Shown piece by piece: positions 10,221-19,898 of a stretch of DNA of 64,000 nt (position 1 is its first letter; each line of letters starts with the position of its first letter). The position numbers and the translations under genes are program-made. Under the pieces are notes generated by a model. The model saw only the letters and a list, made by a program, of their open reading frames with translations. It had not been told where the DNA came from and searched no databases. The stretch is from Salinicoccus sp. RF5 (GTDB lineage Bacteria > Bacillota > Bacilli > Staphylococcales > Salinicoccaceae): NCBI RefSeq assembly GCF_020786625.1, contig NZ_JAJGRC010000001.1:1178001-1242000 (forward strand). The letters run 5' to 3'.

Positions 10221-13061
10221 TCAATCCCCCTGGTGGTTTCTGTCCAACCATTTTTTTAGATGATGGCCCGTATAGCTATCCGTTTCCGCCATGATATCCT
10301 GTACGGATCCTTCGACCACGACCGTGCCGCCGCCATCGCCTCCCTCAGGACCCATATCGATGATGTGGTCCGCCACTTTGATGACGTCGAGATTGTGCTC
10401 GATTACGATGACGGTGTCCCCGTTGTCGACGAGCCTCTGTATGACGGTGATCAGCTTTCCGATGTCTTCGGAATGCAGTCCTGTCGTCGGTTCATCCAGT
10501 ATATAGAGCGACTTGCCGTCGGAACGCCTGTGGAGCTCGGAGGCCAGCTTGACACGCTGGGCCTCCCCGCCGGACAGTGTGGTCGCCGGCTGGCCAAGCC
10601 TGACATAGCCGAGGCCCACATCGAGCAGCGTCTTGATCTTGCGCTTGATTTTCGGGATGTTCTCAAAGAAATAGTACGCCTCTTCAACCGTCATCGCCAA
10701 TACGTCTGCAATGCTCTTGTCCTTGTATTTGACTTCGAGTGTCTCTCTATTATAACGCTTTCCATCACATACTTCACATGGTACGAACACATCCGGGAGG
10801 AAGTGCATTTCTATCTTGATGATGCCATCGCCCTTGCAGGCTTCACAGCGCCCGCCCTTGACGTTGAAACTGAAGCGGCCCTTCTGATAGCCGCGCACTT
10901 TCGCCTCGTTGGTCTGGGCGAAGACATCGCGGATATTATCGAAGACACCCGTGTAGGTGGCCGGGTTGCTCCGTGGTGTCCTACCGATCGGCGACTGGTC
11001 GATGTCGATGATCTTCTCAATGTTTTCGGCACCTTTTATTTCCCTGTGCTTCCCTGGTATCTGCTTCGTCTTGTAGAGTTTCGAGTGCAGTCCCTTATAC
11101 AGGATTTCGTTGATCAGTGTACTCTTCCCGGAACCGGAAACCCCCGTCACGACATTCATTACAGATAACGGGACCTTCACATTGATGTTCTTCAGATTGT
11201 TCTCCTTGGCGCCGCGCACTTCAAGGACGCGCTTCATGTCCGGCTTACGGTAGTTTTCGGGCAGCGGTATTTCCTTTTTGCCGCTGAGATACTGTCCGGT
11301 GATGGAATTCTCATCCTCCATCACTTCCTGCGGGGTGCCCTGGGCCATCACACGGCCGCCGTGCTCCCCCGCCCCTGGGCCGATATCGATGAGATGGTCG
11401 CTCGCAAGCATCGTATCCTCATCATGCTCTACGACGATCAGCGTATTGCCGAGATCCCGCATGTCCTTGAGGGTTCTGATCAGCCGGTCGTTATCGCGCT
11501 GATGGAGGCCGATTGAAGGTTCATCGAGAATATACAGAACACCGCTCAACCTCGAGCCGATCTGGGTCGCCAGCCGGATGCGCTGGGCCTCGCCGCCTGA
11601 GAGCGTCCCGCTGCGCCGGTTGAGTGTGAGATAGTCTAGACCGACATTGTACAGGAACGTCAGCCGTTCATTGATTTCCTTCAGGATCGGCGCCGCAATC
11701 TGCCTGTTCTTCGGCGACAGTTCGAGGCCGTTGAAGAATTCAAGCGCCTCCTTTACGGGCTCGTCGACCGCAGCCCCGATATGCCGGCCATCGATCTTGA
11801 CGGCCAGTGCCTCCTCGTTCAGGCGGTATCCGCCACATGTCTTGCATTCGATTTCCCTCATGTATGTGCTCATGACCCCCCGTGTATATTCGGAAGGGCT
11901 CTCTTTATACCTGCGTTCAATATTATTGACGAGGCCTTCATAAGGCATTCTGCGCTGACGGACGATGCCATTGCTCTGCCTGAATTCATAGTTGACCATC
12001 TCGCCTTTCGATCCATAGAGGAGCAGGTTCTTCTCCTTCTTCGGCAACTTCTTGAAGGGTACCTTCATATCGATGCCGAAATGGTCGCAGGTCTGTCTGA
12101 GAAGCGTCGGATAATAATCCGAACTGATCGGCTGCCATGGGGCGAATGCGCCATCTTCCAGGGTGAGGGAGTCGTCGGGGATGACTAGACGCTCATCCAC
12201 GGCCATCTTCATTCCGAGCCCATCACAGTCCGGGCAGGCCCCATAGGGGGCGTTGAATGAAAACAGCCTCGGCTCCATCTCCGATAACGTAAATCCGCAT
12301 TCGGGACATGAGAAATGCTCTGAAAAGTGCATATCATGCCCATCGATCACATTGACTGTAACATTGCCTTCACCTTTTATGAGTGCGGTCTGCAGTGAAT
12401 CGCTCAGGCGCGATTCTATACCATCCCGTACCGCCAAGCGGTCGACGACGACATCGACGTCATGTTTCCTGTTCTTTTCGAGTTCCGGCACAGATTCGAT
12501 ATCATACATCTCACCGTCTACGATGACGCGGGCGTACCCCTCCTTAGCCAGCTCTTCGAACACTTTTTCATGCATGCCCTTGCGTCCTTTGATGATCGGG
12601 GCGAAGAGCTGGATCTTAGTGCGCTCAGGCAGCTCCATGACACGGTCCACCATCTCCTGGATCGTCTGGGAAGTGATTTCTATGTTATGGATGGGACAGT
12701 ATGGTGTACCAGCACGTGCATAGAGCAGGCGCAGATAGTCATAGATTTCCGTGATTGTCGATACGGTTGAGCGGGGGTTGTTGCTCGTCGTCTTCTGGTC
12801 TATGGAGATTGCCGGGGAAAGTCCCTCGATCGAATCGACATCCGGCTTCTCCATCTGTCCGAGGAACTGTCTCGCATATGCGCTCAGCGATTCGACATAG
12901 CGCCGCTGGCCTTCCGCATAGATCGTGTCGAATGCCAGGGAGGACTTGCCGGAACCGGACAGTCCCGTCATCACCACCAGCTGGTCCCTTGGGATATCTA
13001 CATTGATGTCCTTCAGATTATGCTGTCTTGCACCTCTGATGCTGATATTTTTATTTTTCAA
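10221..13061 (-). CDS. uvrA: excinuclease ABC subunit A
   Basis: 946 residues with two ABC modules: Walker [10 protein letters not shown] near residue 33 and GVSGSGKST near 640, two signature LSGGEAQR motifs, and zinc fingers (CPECG...[12 protein letters not shown]...CEVC). Translation begins at a TTG (13061) directly ahead of AAA-rich codons; the site AAGGGTGAT overlaps the uvrB stop, so the two genes are coupled. UvrA finds bulky DNA lesions and loads UvrB. Confidence 0.97.
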   Translation of the reverse strand: MKNKNISIRGARQHNLKDINVDIPRDQLVVMTGLSGSGKSSLAFDTIYAEGQRRYVESLSAYARQFLGQMEKPDVDSIEGLSPAISIDQKTTSNNPRSTVSTITEIYDYLRLLYARAGTPYCPIHNIEITSQTIQEMVDRVMELPERTKIQLFAPIIKGRKGMHEKVFEELAKEGYARVIVDGEMYDIESVPELEKNRKHDVDVVVDRLAVRDGIESRLSDSLQTALIKGEGNVTVNVIDGHDMHFSEHFSCPECGFTLSEMEPRLFSFNAPYGACPDCDGLGMKMAVDERLVIPDDSLTLEDGAFAPWQPISSDYYPTLLRQTCDHFGIDMKVPFKKLPKKEKNLLLYGSKGEMVNYEFRQSNGIVRQRRMPYEGLVNNIERRYKESPSEYTRGVMSTYMREIECKTCGGYRLNEEALAVKIDGRHIGAAVDEPVKEALEFFNGLELSPKNRQIAAPILKEINERLTFLYNVGLDYLTLNRRSGTLSGGEAQRIRLATQIGSRLSGVLYILDEPSIGLHQRDNDRLIRTLKDMRDLGNTLIVVEHDEDTMLASDHLIDIGPGAGEHGGRVMAQGTPQEVMEDENSITGQYLSGKKEIPLPENYRKPDMKRVLEVRGAKENNLKNINVKVPLSVMNVVTGVSGSGKSTLINEILYKGLHSKLYKTKQIPGKHREIKGAENIEKIIDIDQSPIGRTPRSNPATYTGVFDNIRDVFAQTNEAKVRGYQKGRFSFNVKGGRCEACKGDGIIKIEMHFLPDVFVPCEVCDGKRYNRETLEVKYKDKSIADVLAMTVEEAYYFFENIPKIKRKIKTLLDVGLGYVRLGQPATTLSGGEAQRVKLASELHRRSDGKSLYILDEPTTGLHSEDIGKLITVIQRLVDNGDTVIVIEHNLDVIKVADHIIDMGPEGGDGGGTVVVEGSVQDIMAETDSYTGHHLKKWLDRNHQGD

Positions 13062-13067
13062 AAATGA

Positions 13068-15041
13068 TCACCCTTCTGCTTTCAGCTCAAACAATGCGTC
13101 TCTCAACTCTGAGGCAGTCTCGAAATCGAGTTCCTTGGCCGCCTGTTTCATATCTGCTTCCAGCTGAGCCATTATTTTTTCTCTTTCCTTCTTCGTCATC
13201 TTGCCTTTCTTCTTGCCGTCTTTCTTTCTGCCTTCCTCTTTCAGGTCGACCTGGGCGCTGATCGTGTCCCGTATCTCCTTCTGGATGGTCTGAGGCGTGA
13301 TGCCGTGCGCTTCATTGTAGGCGATCTGCGTGTCCCGGCGCCGCTGCGTCTCATCCAATGCATATCTCATGGAATCGGTGATCTTATCACCATACATGAT
13401 GACATGGCCGCTACTGTTCCGCGCTGCACGGCCGATCGTCTGGATGAGGGAACGGCTCGAGCGCAGGAACCCTTCCTTATCGGCGTCGAGTATCGCTACA
13501 AGGGAGACTTCGGGGATGTCCAGACCTTCCCGGAGCAGGTTGATGCCCACAAGGACATCATAGGTGCCCATGCGCAGTTCCCTCAGTATTTCTATCCGCT
13601 CAAGCGTCTTGACCTCTGAATGGAGATACTGGACCTTGACGCCGGATTCCTTGAGATAGTCCGTCAGATCCTCGGACATCTTCTTTGTAAGCGTGGTGAT
13701 GAGTACACGTTCATTCCTTTCTGTACGTGTGATGATCTCTTCGAGCAGATCATCGATCTGGTGCTCTGTCGGACGGACATCGATGGTGGGATCGAGCAGG
13801 CCGGTCGGACGGATAATCTGTTCCACCATCTTCTCGGTATGTTCGATTTCATAAGGTCCCGGGGTCGCTGAAACATACAGCAGCTGCTGGGTCTTGGCTT
13901 CGAATTCCTCGAACTTAAGCGGCCGGTTGTCAAGCGCACTCGGCAGCCTGAAACCATGGTCGACAAGCACTTTCTTCCTCGCCTGGTCACCATTGTACAT
14001 CCCCCGTATCTGCGGCAGTGTAACATGGGACTCATCTATCATTACGAGGAAATCGTCAAAATAGTCGAGTAATGTGTATGGTGTCGATCCCATCGGACGG
14101 AGTGTCAGGTGGACGGAGTAGTTCTCGATGCCGGAGCAGAAGCCCATCTCCCGCATCATCTCAAGGTCATAGTTGGTCCGCTGTTCGAGACGCTGGGCCT
14201 CAAGCAGCTTGTTGTCCTCCCTGAGGATCTGGAGCTGCTCCTCGAGCTCACGCTCAATCCGTTCGATCGCCACTTTCATCTTCTCTTCACGCGTGACGAA
14301 GTGGGATGCCGGGAAGATGGCGAAGTGTTCCCTTTCGGCAAGCACTTCCCCTGTAAGATAGTCCACTTCCCTGATGCGGTCGATTTCATCCCCGAAAAAT
14401 TCGACACGGATGCACTGTTCGTCCCTTGAAGCGGGGAAAACTTCCACTATATCTCCCCTTACCCGGAATGTTCCCCGCCTAAAATCGATATCGTTTCGTG
14501 CATACTGGACATCGACCAGTTTACGGAGGAATTCATTGCGGTCCATCTGCATGCCGACACGCGCACTGACGACCATATCCTTATATTCTTCAGGATTACC
14601 GAGGCCGTAGATGCAGCTGACCGAAGCGATGATGATGACATCATCACGCTCGAACAGCGAGCTTGTCGCAGAGTGCCGCAGCTTGTCGATTTCGTCATTG
14701 ATCTGTGCATCCTTCTCGATGAATGTATCAGTCTGGGGCACATAGGCTTCCGGCTGATAGTAGTCATAGTAGCTGACGAAATACTCTACCCGGTTGTTCG
14801 GGAAAAATTCCTTGAATTCGCTGTACAGTTGGCCCGCAAGCGTCTTGTTGTGGGCGATGATCAATGTCGGCTTGCCGACCTCCTCGATCACCTTGCTCAT
14901 CGTATAGGTCTTCCCTGTACCCGTGGCACCGAGCAGCGTCTGGTGCCTGTTGCCGGACTTGATCTGTCCGCTTATCTCTTCTATCGCTTTTGGCTGGTCA
15001 CCTGCCGGCTTGAACTTGGAAACGACTTCAAATTTTGCCAT
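13068..15041 (-). CDS. uvrB: excinuclease ABC subunit B
   Basis: Start 15041 ([17 protein letters not shown]) has GGGGGA 8 bases ahead; the ATG at 15068 has none. 657 residues with Walker A GATGTGKT, the beta-hairpin ([12 protein letters not shown]), helicase motif VI (QTIGRAARN) and the C-terminal UVR domain that contacts UvrC. UvrB verifies the lesion. A LexA box overlaps the promoter, so uvrBA is probably an SOS operon. Confidence 0.97.
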   Translation of the reverse strand: MAKFEVVSKFKPAGDQPKAIEEISGQIKSGNRHQTLLGATGTGKTYTMSKVIEEVGKPTLIIAHNKTLAGQLYSEFKEFFPNNRVEYFVSYYDYYQPEAYVPQTDTFIEKDAQINDEIDKLRHSATSSLFERDDVIIIASVSCIYGLGNPEEYKDMVVSARVGMQMDRNEFLRKLVDVQYARNDIDFRRGTFRVRGDIVEVFPASRDEQCIRVEFFGDEIDRIREVDYLTGEVLAEREHFAIFPASHFVTREEKMKVAIERIERELEEQLQILREDNKLLEAQRLEQRTNYDLEMMREMGFCSGIENYSVHLTLRPMGSTPYTLLDYFDDFLVMIDESHVTLPQIRGMYNGDQARKKVLVDHGFRLPSALDNRPLKFEEFEAKTQQLLYVSATPGPYEIEHTEKMVEQIIRPTGLLDPTIDVRPTEHQIDDLLEEIITRTERNERVLITTLTKKMSEDLTDYLKESGVKVQYLHSEVKTLERIEILRELRMGTYDVLVGINLLREGLDIPEVSLVAILDADKEGFLRSSRSLIQTIGRAARNSSGHVIMYGDKITDSMRYALDETQRRRDTQIAYNEAHGITPQTIQKEIRDTISAQVDLKEEGRKKDGKKKGKMTKKEREKIMAQLEADMKQAAKELDFETASELRDALFELKAEG

Positions 15042-15073
15042 TCGACTCTTCCCCCATTTTTTACTCAAACACT

Positions 15074-15102
15074 ATTCTACAAAATAAAAATAGAAATAAC
15101 AA
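15074..15102 (-). promoter_or_regulatory. sigma-A promoter of uvrBA
   Basis: Minus strand TTGTTA (15102-15097), 17-base spacer, TAGAAT (15079-15074). The -35 shares bases with the LexA box at 15100-15113. Confidence 0.7.
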
Positions 15103-15126
15103 ACATTTGTTCGGTTATTTCTATTC
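15083..15126 (-). terminator. terminator of the csbA transcript, with a LexA box in its loop
   Basis: AATAGAAATAAC on the plus strand pairs with GTTATTTCTATT (15089-15100 and 15114-15125); on the minus strand the stem is followed by TTATTTTG. It covers the last codons of csbA. Confidence 0.7.
15100..15113. promoter_or_regulatory. LexA (SOS) box upstream of uvrB
   Basis: Minus strand CGAACAAATGTTTG fits the Firmicute LexA consensus CGAACRNRYGTTYG at every defined position. It overlaps the uvrBA -35 element, so LexA binding would block the promoter. Confidence 0.85.
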
Positions 15127-15357
15127 TTCATCCACTTGATCTAAACTGTATATTTCCACCAGCATATAGCCGATGACTATGGAAATGGCATCGATGAAAA
15201 TGACCCATTCGGAATGATAGAATCCACGATAGATCGACACGCCGAAAATGATGAACGTCAAAAGGACGGCCAGGAATTTATTGCGTGTCAACCGTGTGAA
15301 TACCACAACGGTGATTGCAGGAACGACCATTGCCATCATGTACCAGTAAAGCGCCAT
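15121..15357 (-). CDS. csbA: CsbA family membrane protein
   Basis: 78 residues, almost wholly hydrophobic with three likely membrane segments (about 5-20, 28-46, 50-70). It matches CsbA (DUF2198), a SigB-linked small protein that lies next to uvrBA in Bacillus and Staphylococcus. AAGGAG site is within the end of the upstream HD gene, whose stop is 3 bases away. Function unknown. Confidence 0.85.
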   Translation of the reverse strand: MALYWYMMAMVVPAITVVVFTRLTRNKFLAVLLTFIIFGVSIYRGFYHSEWVIFIDAISIVIGYMLVEIYSLDQVDEE

Positions 15358-15360
15358 CCA

Positions 15361-15999
15361 TCAGATCTCCTTGTTCATGATGGATTCTGTAATATCCATC
15401 AGTTCCGTTTTAGGTATAAAACGCTCTTTCAGCATATCCGTCAATATGTTCTCGAGAAAGTCCTGCACGCACGTGAGATGGGAGAATTTTCTTATGGTGA
15501 GAAGGGACATCTCATATATTTCGAAGAACAGGGGTTCCGGATTCCGCTTCTGTATCTCACCGAAGGATTCATATAGGAGGTCGATCTTGTCGGCCACGGA
15601 GAGGATCTGCCCTTCGAGGCTCCCGTCCTTTCCCTCCCGGAGACGCTTCAGATAGATGTCCTGATATTCAGGCGGAAACTCTTCTTCTATAAAACGGGTC
15701 GTCATGCTTTCCTCCACTTCCTTGAAGAGCATATTGAGCTCCCCGGATGCATATTTGACCGGTGTCTTTATATCCCCTGTGAAAATTTCCGGATAATCAT
15801 GGTTCAGCGCTTTTTCATACAGGCTCTTCCAATCGATTTCGTTTCCGTGGTACTCTTCCACAGTCCCAAGGTACTGCGCAATCTTCGTCACTTTGAAAGA
15901 GTGGGCTGCGACATTATGATCCTGATATTTGAATTTGCCCGGACACCTGACCAGCTTCTCCAGGTCATTCAGGCTTTTGAAATACTGATGGACCCCCAT
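15361..15999 (-). CDS. YfbR-like HD-domain 5'-deoxynucleotidase
   Basis: 212 residues with the HD metal site His33, His67-Asp68 and Asp137, plus Arg18, Glu71 and Asp76 at positions close to those of Escherichia coli YfbR. The Trp next to Arg18 in E. coli is Cys19 here. YfbR removes phosphate from deoxyribonucleoside 5'-monophosphates. The start ATG shares one base with the stop of the ResA-like gene (TAATG), with AAGGAGG ahead. Family is clear; substrate is inferred. Confidence 0.82.
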   Translation of the reverse strand: MGVHQYFKSLNDLEKLVRCPGKFKYQDHNVAAHSFKVTKIAQYLGTVEEYHGNEIDWKSLYEKALNHDYPEIFTGDIKTPVKYASGELNMLFKEVEESMTTRFIEEEFPPEYQDIYLKRLREGKDGSLEGQILSVADKIDLLYESFGEIQKRNPEPLFFEIYEMSLLTIRKFSHLTCVQDFLENILTDMLKERFIPKTELMDITESIMNKEI

Positions 16000-16589
16000 T
16001 AGGATTCCTCCTTGACGTAGTTAGTATAATCGTTGATCAGATTCTGTTCCACTTCGCCGACATATGCCCTGATGATTTCACCTTCACCATCCACAAAGAA
16101 TGTGGTGGGCATGAGATGTATGTTATACGATTCGATGGATTCAGCCTCATCAGAGAACTCGAATACCGGATATGCCACTTCGAACTCCTCCAAAAAGGCA
16201 TCCCTGTTTGAAGGCTTATCGTCCACATTGATGCCGACGATGGCGACCGGCTCGTCTTTTTTCCCTTCATGGAAAGCATTCAGTTCCGGCGTCTCCCTGC
16301 GGCATGGATCACACCAGGAAGCGAAGAAATTGATGACGGTCACCTCGTTCGATCTGATGATCGACTCAAGGGAATCCTCATCGTTGCGGAGACCCGTCAT
16401 CGGTTCACCGAGGATGTTCATGCCGACGGCATGATGGTTGTCACGCCCTTCAGAATCCTGAAGCGTCTGGAGGGACTGCTCCTTGAGCCCCTCTTCCGAC
16501 ATATTCACAACAGCTGCAATACCTGCACCGACAAAGAAGAAGAACACTGCCAACAATAAAATTATGATTATATTTTTCGTTTTCATCAT
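15999..16589 (-). CDS. ResA/TlpA-like membrane-anchored thioredoxin
   Basis: 196 residues: an N-terminal membrane anchor (about 6-27), then a thioredoxin fold outside the membrane with the redox pair in FFASWCDPCRRE and cis-Pro in LMPTTFFVDG. Proteins of this type reduce cysteines for cytochrome c maturation or extracytoplasmic thiol repair. A membrane-bound cytochrome c is coded 2 kb away, which supports the idea. Starts at Met1 or Met2 are both possible behind AAGG. Confidence 0.85.
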   Translation of the reverse strand: MMKTKNIIIILLLAVFFFFVGAGIAAVVNMSEEGLKEQSLQTLQDSEGRDNHHAVGMNILGEPMTGLRNDEDSLESIIRSNEVTVINFFASWCDPCRRETPELNAFHEGKKDEPVAIVGINVDDKPSNRDAFLEEFEVAYPVFEFSDEAESIESYNIHLMPTTFFVDGEGEIIRAYVGEVEQNLINDYTNYVKEES

Positions 16590-16660
16590 TCAACATACCT
16601 TATGATTTATTTAGATTAGTTTAACATAATAGACCTTTGCTTACATTGTTTTAAGCATGC

Positions 16661-16688
16661 AAAAAAGGCCAGAACAAAGTTCTGACCT
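16661..16688 (-). terminator. terminator of the LysM-NlpC/P60 gene
   Basis: On the minus strand GGTCAGAAC, TTT loop, GTTCTGGCC, then six T. Confidence 0.85.
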
Positions 16689-16705
16689 TGAAGATATCAA
16701 ATATA

Positions 16706-17833
16706 TTAGTATCTGAAGTATCCGTCTATCGTGCCGTTCACATAGCTTACAGAACGTTGTCCGACACCTTCGGAAGGGTTGAGTGCATCGATCATCTGAC
16801 CATTGCCGATGTAGATTCCAACGTGGGAACCACCGTTGAAGAATACAAGGTCACCAGGCTGTGGATTGGATACCTGGGTGCCCGCCGCCATCTGTGCTGC
16901 AGCTGTTCTTGGAATGCTTTTACCTTTATATGCCTGCATGAACTGCTGAGTCAGTGCTGAGCAGTCCACCACTGAAGCAGTGTTGCCACCGTATACGTAG
17001 GATTTACCAGCTGCTACGGAACGTGCTACTGATGCTGCATTGCCGCCTCCGGTTGAAACCTGCTGAGTCTGTGACTGTTGAGCCTGCTGTTCCTGAGCTT
17101 CAGCCTGCTCGGCTTCACGCTGCTGGATTCTTTCCTGACGCTCAGCTTCAGCCTGCTCTGCAGCCCTCTGTTCTGCAGCTGCCTGTTCAGCCGCTCTTTC
17201 TTCTGAAGCCCTCTGTTCTGCAGCTCTCTGCTCTGCTGCTGCTTGCTCAGCTGCCTGGTTGTCATTTTGTGCAGCTGCTGGTGCAGAAGGCTGGTCCTGT
17301 TCAGTCTCTTCAACTGCTGGCGCTTCCTCCACGACTTCAGTCTGCTCTTCAACTGCTGGCGCTTCTTCCACGACCTCAGCCTGCTCTTCTACTGCTGGGG
17401 CTTCCTGGACTGCTGGCGCTTCTTCTACAGTTTCATTACCTGGCGCTGCACTCGCAGCTACGATCAATGTCTTGCCTGCATAGATTATGTCTGTAGAAAG
17501 GTTATTCCACTCCATGATCTTTTGATAGTCCACATCGAACTTCTGTCCAATTTCAAAAAGCGTGTCACCGGATTTGATGACGTATGTACCGTCATTTTCC
17601 TGAGCATCTTCTTCTGAAGGCTCTGCATCGACTTCAAGTACATCTCCTGGAACGATGAGATCTCCGGAAAGTTCATTGACTTCTTTAAGAGTGGAGACGG
17701 ATGTGCCGCTTTCATTTGCGAGGCTCCATAGTGTATCTCCACTCTCTACCGTGTACTCTGCTGCTGATATATTGTGTGACGCGATCCCTGTAAGTGCTGT
17801 AACTGTTGCTACTGACAGTAGTGTCTTCTTCAT
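16706..17833 (-). CDS. secreted LysM-NlpC/P60 wall hydrolase
   Basis: 375 residues: signal peptide (cut near SAAEY, about 24), two LysM domains (26-69 and 83-126), a long linker, and a C-terminal NlpC/P60 domain with Cys291 in VVDCSAL and His337 in GGSHVGIYIG. The third active-site position is occupied by Asp349 in QMIDA, where family members mostly have His, Asn or Gln. The linker holds repeated EEAPAVEEQ units (136-176) and AEQRA units (196-230). The enzyme is expected to cut peptide stems in peptidoglycan. A WalR box lies upstream. Confidence 0.9.
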   Translation of the reverse strand: MKKTLLSVATVTALTGIASHNISAAEYTVESGDTLWSLANESGTSVSTLKEVNELSGDLIVPGDVLEVDAEPSEEDAQENDGTYVIKSGDTLFEIGQKFDVDYQKIMEWNNLSTDIIYAGKTLIVAASAAPGNETVEEAPAVQEAPAVEEQAEVVEEAPAVEEQTEVVEEAPAVEETEQDQPSAPAAAQNDNQAAEQAAAEQRAAEQRASEERAAEQAAAEQRAAEQAEAERQERIQQREAEQAEAQEQQAQQSQTQQVSTGGGNAASVARSVAAGKSYVYGGNTASVVDCSALTQQFMQAYKGKSIPRTAAAQMAAGTQVSNPQPGDLVFFNGGSHVGIYIGNGQMIDALNPSEGVGQRSVSYVNGTIDGYFRY

Positions 17834-17958
17834 AATAAGTAAATCCTCCTAATTTCTTTTGAACCTTAATTGATGTTTTATTGTTTATATATGTCCCCGA
17901 CCGGGTAAGTTTTTAATGTTAGTTTGTCTTTAGGCATGTCCTTTTGACTACGGTGCAC

Positions 17959-17967
17959 ACTATAGCA
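17959..17967 (-). promoter_or_regulatory. extended -10 of the LysM-NlpC/P60 gene
   Basis: Minus strand TGCTATAGT, 25 bases downstream of the WalR box and with no good -35, as expected for an activator-dependent promoter. Confidence 0.45.
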
Positions 17968-17991
17968 CACAAGAAATGCTTTATGGGCGTT

Positions 17992-18008
17992 TGTAATTGA
18001 CTTGTAAT
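17992..18008 (+). promoter_or_regulatory. WalR box
   Basis: TGTAAT-N5-TGTAAT fits the WalR consensus TGTWAH-N5-TGTWAH exactly. It lies about 160 bases before the wall hydrolase start, a typical target of the WalKR system. Confidence 0.65.
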
Positions 18009-18070
18009 GTAATCGAAATGAGGGGAATGGACTGTAATATGCAGCATCACCCACCCCCATACAAAATAAA

Positions 18071-18097
18071 ACAGGCTGAGCCCCATGCTCAGCCTGT
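18071..18097. terminator. bidirectional terminator after the cytochrome c gene
   Basis: ACAGGCTGAG pairs with CTCAGCCTGT around seven bases; T-rich tails follow on both strands (minus: TTTATTTTG). Confidence 0.8.
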
Positions 18098-18165
18098 TTT
18101 CGCTATTTCTATGGATATTCAATTGATTCATTTCTTTCTATCATTGAAGCGTCATTGTAATATTT

Positions 18166-18585
18166 CTATTCACCGGTCTGAGTGGACAGCCATTGGACAA
18201 GCGCATCCAGTTCCTCTTCATCACTTACCAGTCCGGACGGCATGCCGTTCCCGCCCTCTTCAATCGTCGTGCGGATTTCATCCTCTGAAAGGCGGCTGCC
18301 TACATCCGTCAATGCCGGACCGCTTGCACCTTCCAGGTCTTCACCGTGACAGCTCATGCAGTTGTTCTGCTGGTATGCTTCCTGTGCAAGCTCTGAATCG
18401 CCGGCATCTGCACTGTTGGACTCCTCAGTACTTTCCTCAGTCTCCTCTTCGGTGCTCTCTTCCATTGTCGTCTCTTCAGTTGTTGCTTCATCAGTCGCCT
18501 CTTCTGAATCCCCGCCGGAATCTCCGCCACAAGCACCAAGTACAAGCACCATCGCAAAACTCATAAGTAACCAGAACTTTTTCAT
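18166..18585 (-). CDS. cccB: membrane-anchored cytochrome c551 lipoprotein
   Basis: 139 residues: lipobox LGAC (Cys19), an acidic Glu/Thr/Ser linker (about 25-65), and a small c-type domain with haem motif CMSCH (76-80) and probable axial Met115 in GNGMPSG. It resembles CccB of Bacillus and staphylococci, which passes electrons to terminal oxidases at the outer membrane face. AAAGGAGAC site. A ResA-like thioredoxin is close by. CccB naming is by family resemblance. Confidence 0.87.
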   Translation of the reverse strand: MKKFWLLMSFAMVLVLGACGGDSGGDSEEATDEATTEETTMEESTEEETEESTEESNSADAGDSELAQEAYQQNNCMSCHGEDLEGASGPALTDVGSRLSEDEIRTTIEEGGNGMPSGLVSDEEELDALVQWLSTQTGE

Positions 18586-18732
18586 CAGCCTGTCTCCTTT
18601 ACCAATATAATTGTTTATATTAGCTCAATACCCCGGAGCATTGAGTACTTAAACACCATTTTCGGATGTTGGGCAGAATTATGAATTTTCTAAAGTCTGC
18701 TTGGAGTATTCCAATGAAGTTTTCTGACCATG

Positions 18733-18761
18733 AAAAAATGTTCCCCCATCCGGGGGAACAT
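18733..18761 (-). terminator. terminator of prfB
   Basis: GTTCCCCC and GGGGGAAC pair around a 4-base loop (18738-18761), followed on the minus strand by TTTTTTC. Confidence 0.88.
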
Positions 18762-18767
18762 GATTCA

Positions 18768-19881
18768 TCATCCTTCATCATCCATCGTCATTCGGAGATA
18801 GGCATCAATGAACGGACCGATATCACCGTCCATGACCTTGTCAGTGTTTCCAACCTCCATATTCGTACGATGATCCTTCACCATTGAATAGGGGTGGAAG
18901 ACGTAGGAGCGGATCTGACTGCCCCATCCGATTTCCTTCTGCTCACCCTTGATCGCATCGATTTCTGCCCGCTGCTCCTCAAGCTCCCTCTGATACAGCT
19001 TGGACTTCAGCATCGTCATCGCCTGGTCGCGGTTTTTGATCTGTGACCGCTCATTCTGGCATGTGACGACAATGCCGGTCGGGTGGTGGGTGATCCGCAC
19101 TGCAGAGTCGGTCGTATTGACGTGCTGTCCACCGGCCCCGCTTGCACGGTAGGTGTCGACACTGATCTCTTCAGGCTTCACTTCAATCTTGATGTCCTGG
19201 TTCTCAAACTGCGGTGTAACTTCACATGAAACGAATGAGGTGTGCCGTCTGCCTGATGAATCGAAAGGCGAGATGCGCACAAGACGATGCACGCCCTTCT
19301 CGGCCTTCAGCAGCCCATAGCTGTTGAGTCCCTTAATCAGCAGCGCGACACTTTTGACACCTGCTTCGTCCCCGGCCTGGTAATCGAGCGTTTCGACTTT
19401 GAAGCCCTGCTGATCAGCATAGCGCTGGTACATGCGCAGCAGCATCTCCGCCCAGTCCTGGGATTCGGTACCGCCGGCGCCGGGGTGGAGCTCAAGTATC
19501 GCATTCAGTCCATCATGCTCGTTGTTCAGGAGCATGTTGAGTTCGAATGCCTCGATTTGGGCGCGCACCTGTGCCACGTTCTCTTCCAAGGTACGGTACA
19601 TGTCTTCATCGTTTTCCTCTTTAAGCAGCTCATACGAAACTTCAATATCCTCAACGGCTGCTTCAATGTTGTGGAATTCATCGACCACCCGTTTCAGGTT
19701 GTTGTTGCTGTCGATGACCTGTTGCGCCTCTTCCTGGTTATCCCAGAAACCAGGCTCGGTCATCCTTTCTTCATACTCCTTGATCTGGACCTCTTTTTCC
19801 TCTAAGTCAAAGAGACCCCCTGAAGTCATCAAGTTTCCCGTGCATGTCGCCAATGAAATTCCTTATCTCATACAATTCCAT
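18768..19881 (-). CDS. prfB: peptide chain release factor 2, with programmed +1 frameshift
   Basis: Translation starts at ATG 19881 (GAGGG site) and reads 24 codons to CTT at 19812-19810, where TGA 19809-19807 is in frame. A +1 shift skips T19809 and continues with GAC at 19808 to the stop at 18768, giving 370 residues. The body holds [13 protein letters not shown], the GGQ hydrolysis loop, and SPF in RISPFDSS for stop-codon recognition (UGA/UAA). The gene starts 18 bases after secA, so the two are likely cotranscribed. Confidence 0.96.
19806..19821 (-). promoter_or_regulatory. prfB: RF2 autoregulatory +1 frameshift site
   Basis: Minus strand AGGGGGTCTCTTTGAC: internal Shine-Dalgarno AGGGGG three bases before the slippery CTT and the TGA-C stop, the standard arrangement for RF2. 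Low RF2 lets the ribosome slip and make more RF2. Confidence 0.95.
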
Positions 19882-19898
19882 AAATATCCCTCTTTCAT

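Noticed and set aside
17220-17430. Short tandem units suggesting a CRISPR or satellite repeat
   Set aside because: They code Ala/Glu-rich linker repeats of the wall hydrolase and lack spacers or even unit length.
18624-18645. CTCAAT/ATTGAG inverted repeat before the cytochrome c gene
   Set aside because: Six-base arms only, with no known regulator match and uncertain promoter position.
19807-19809. In-frame stop in prfB taken as a broken gene
   Set aside because: The stop is part of the standard RF2 frameshift signal.
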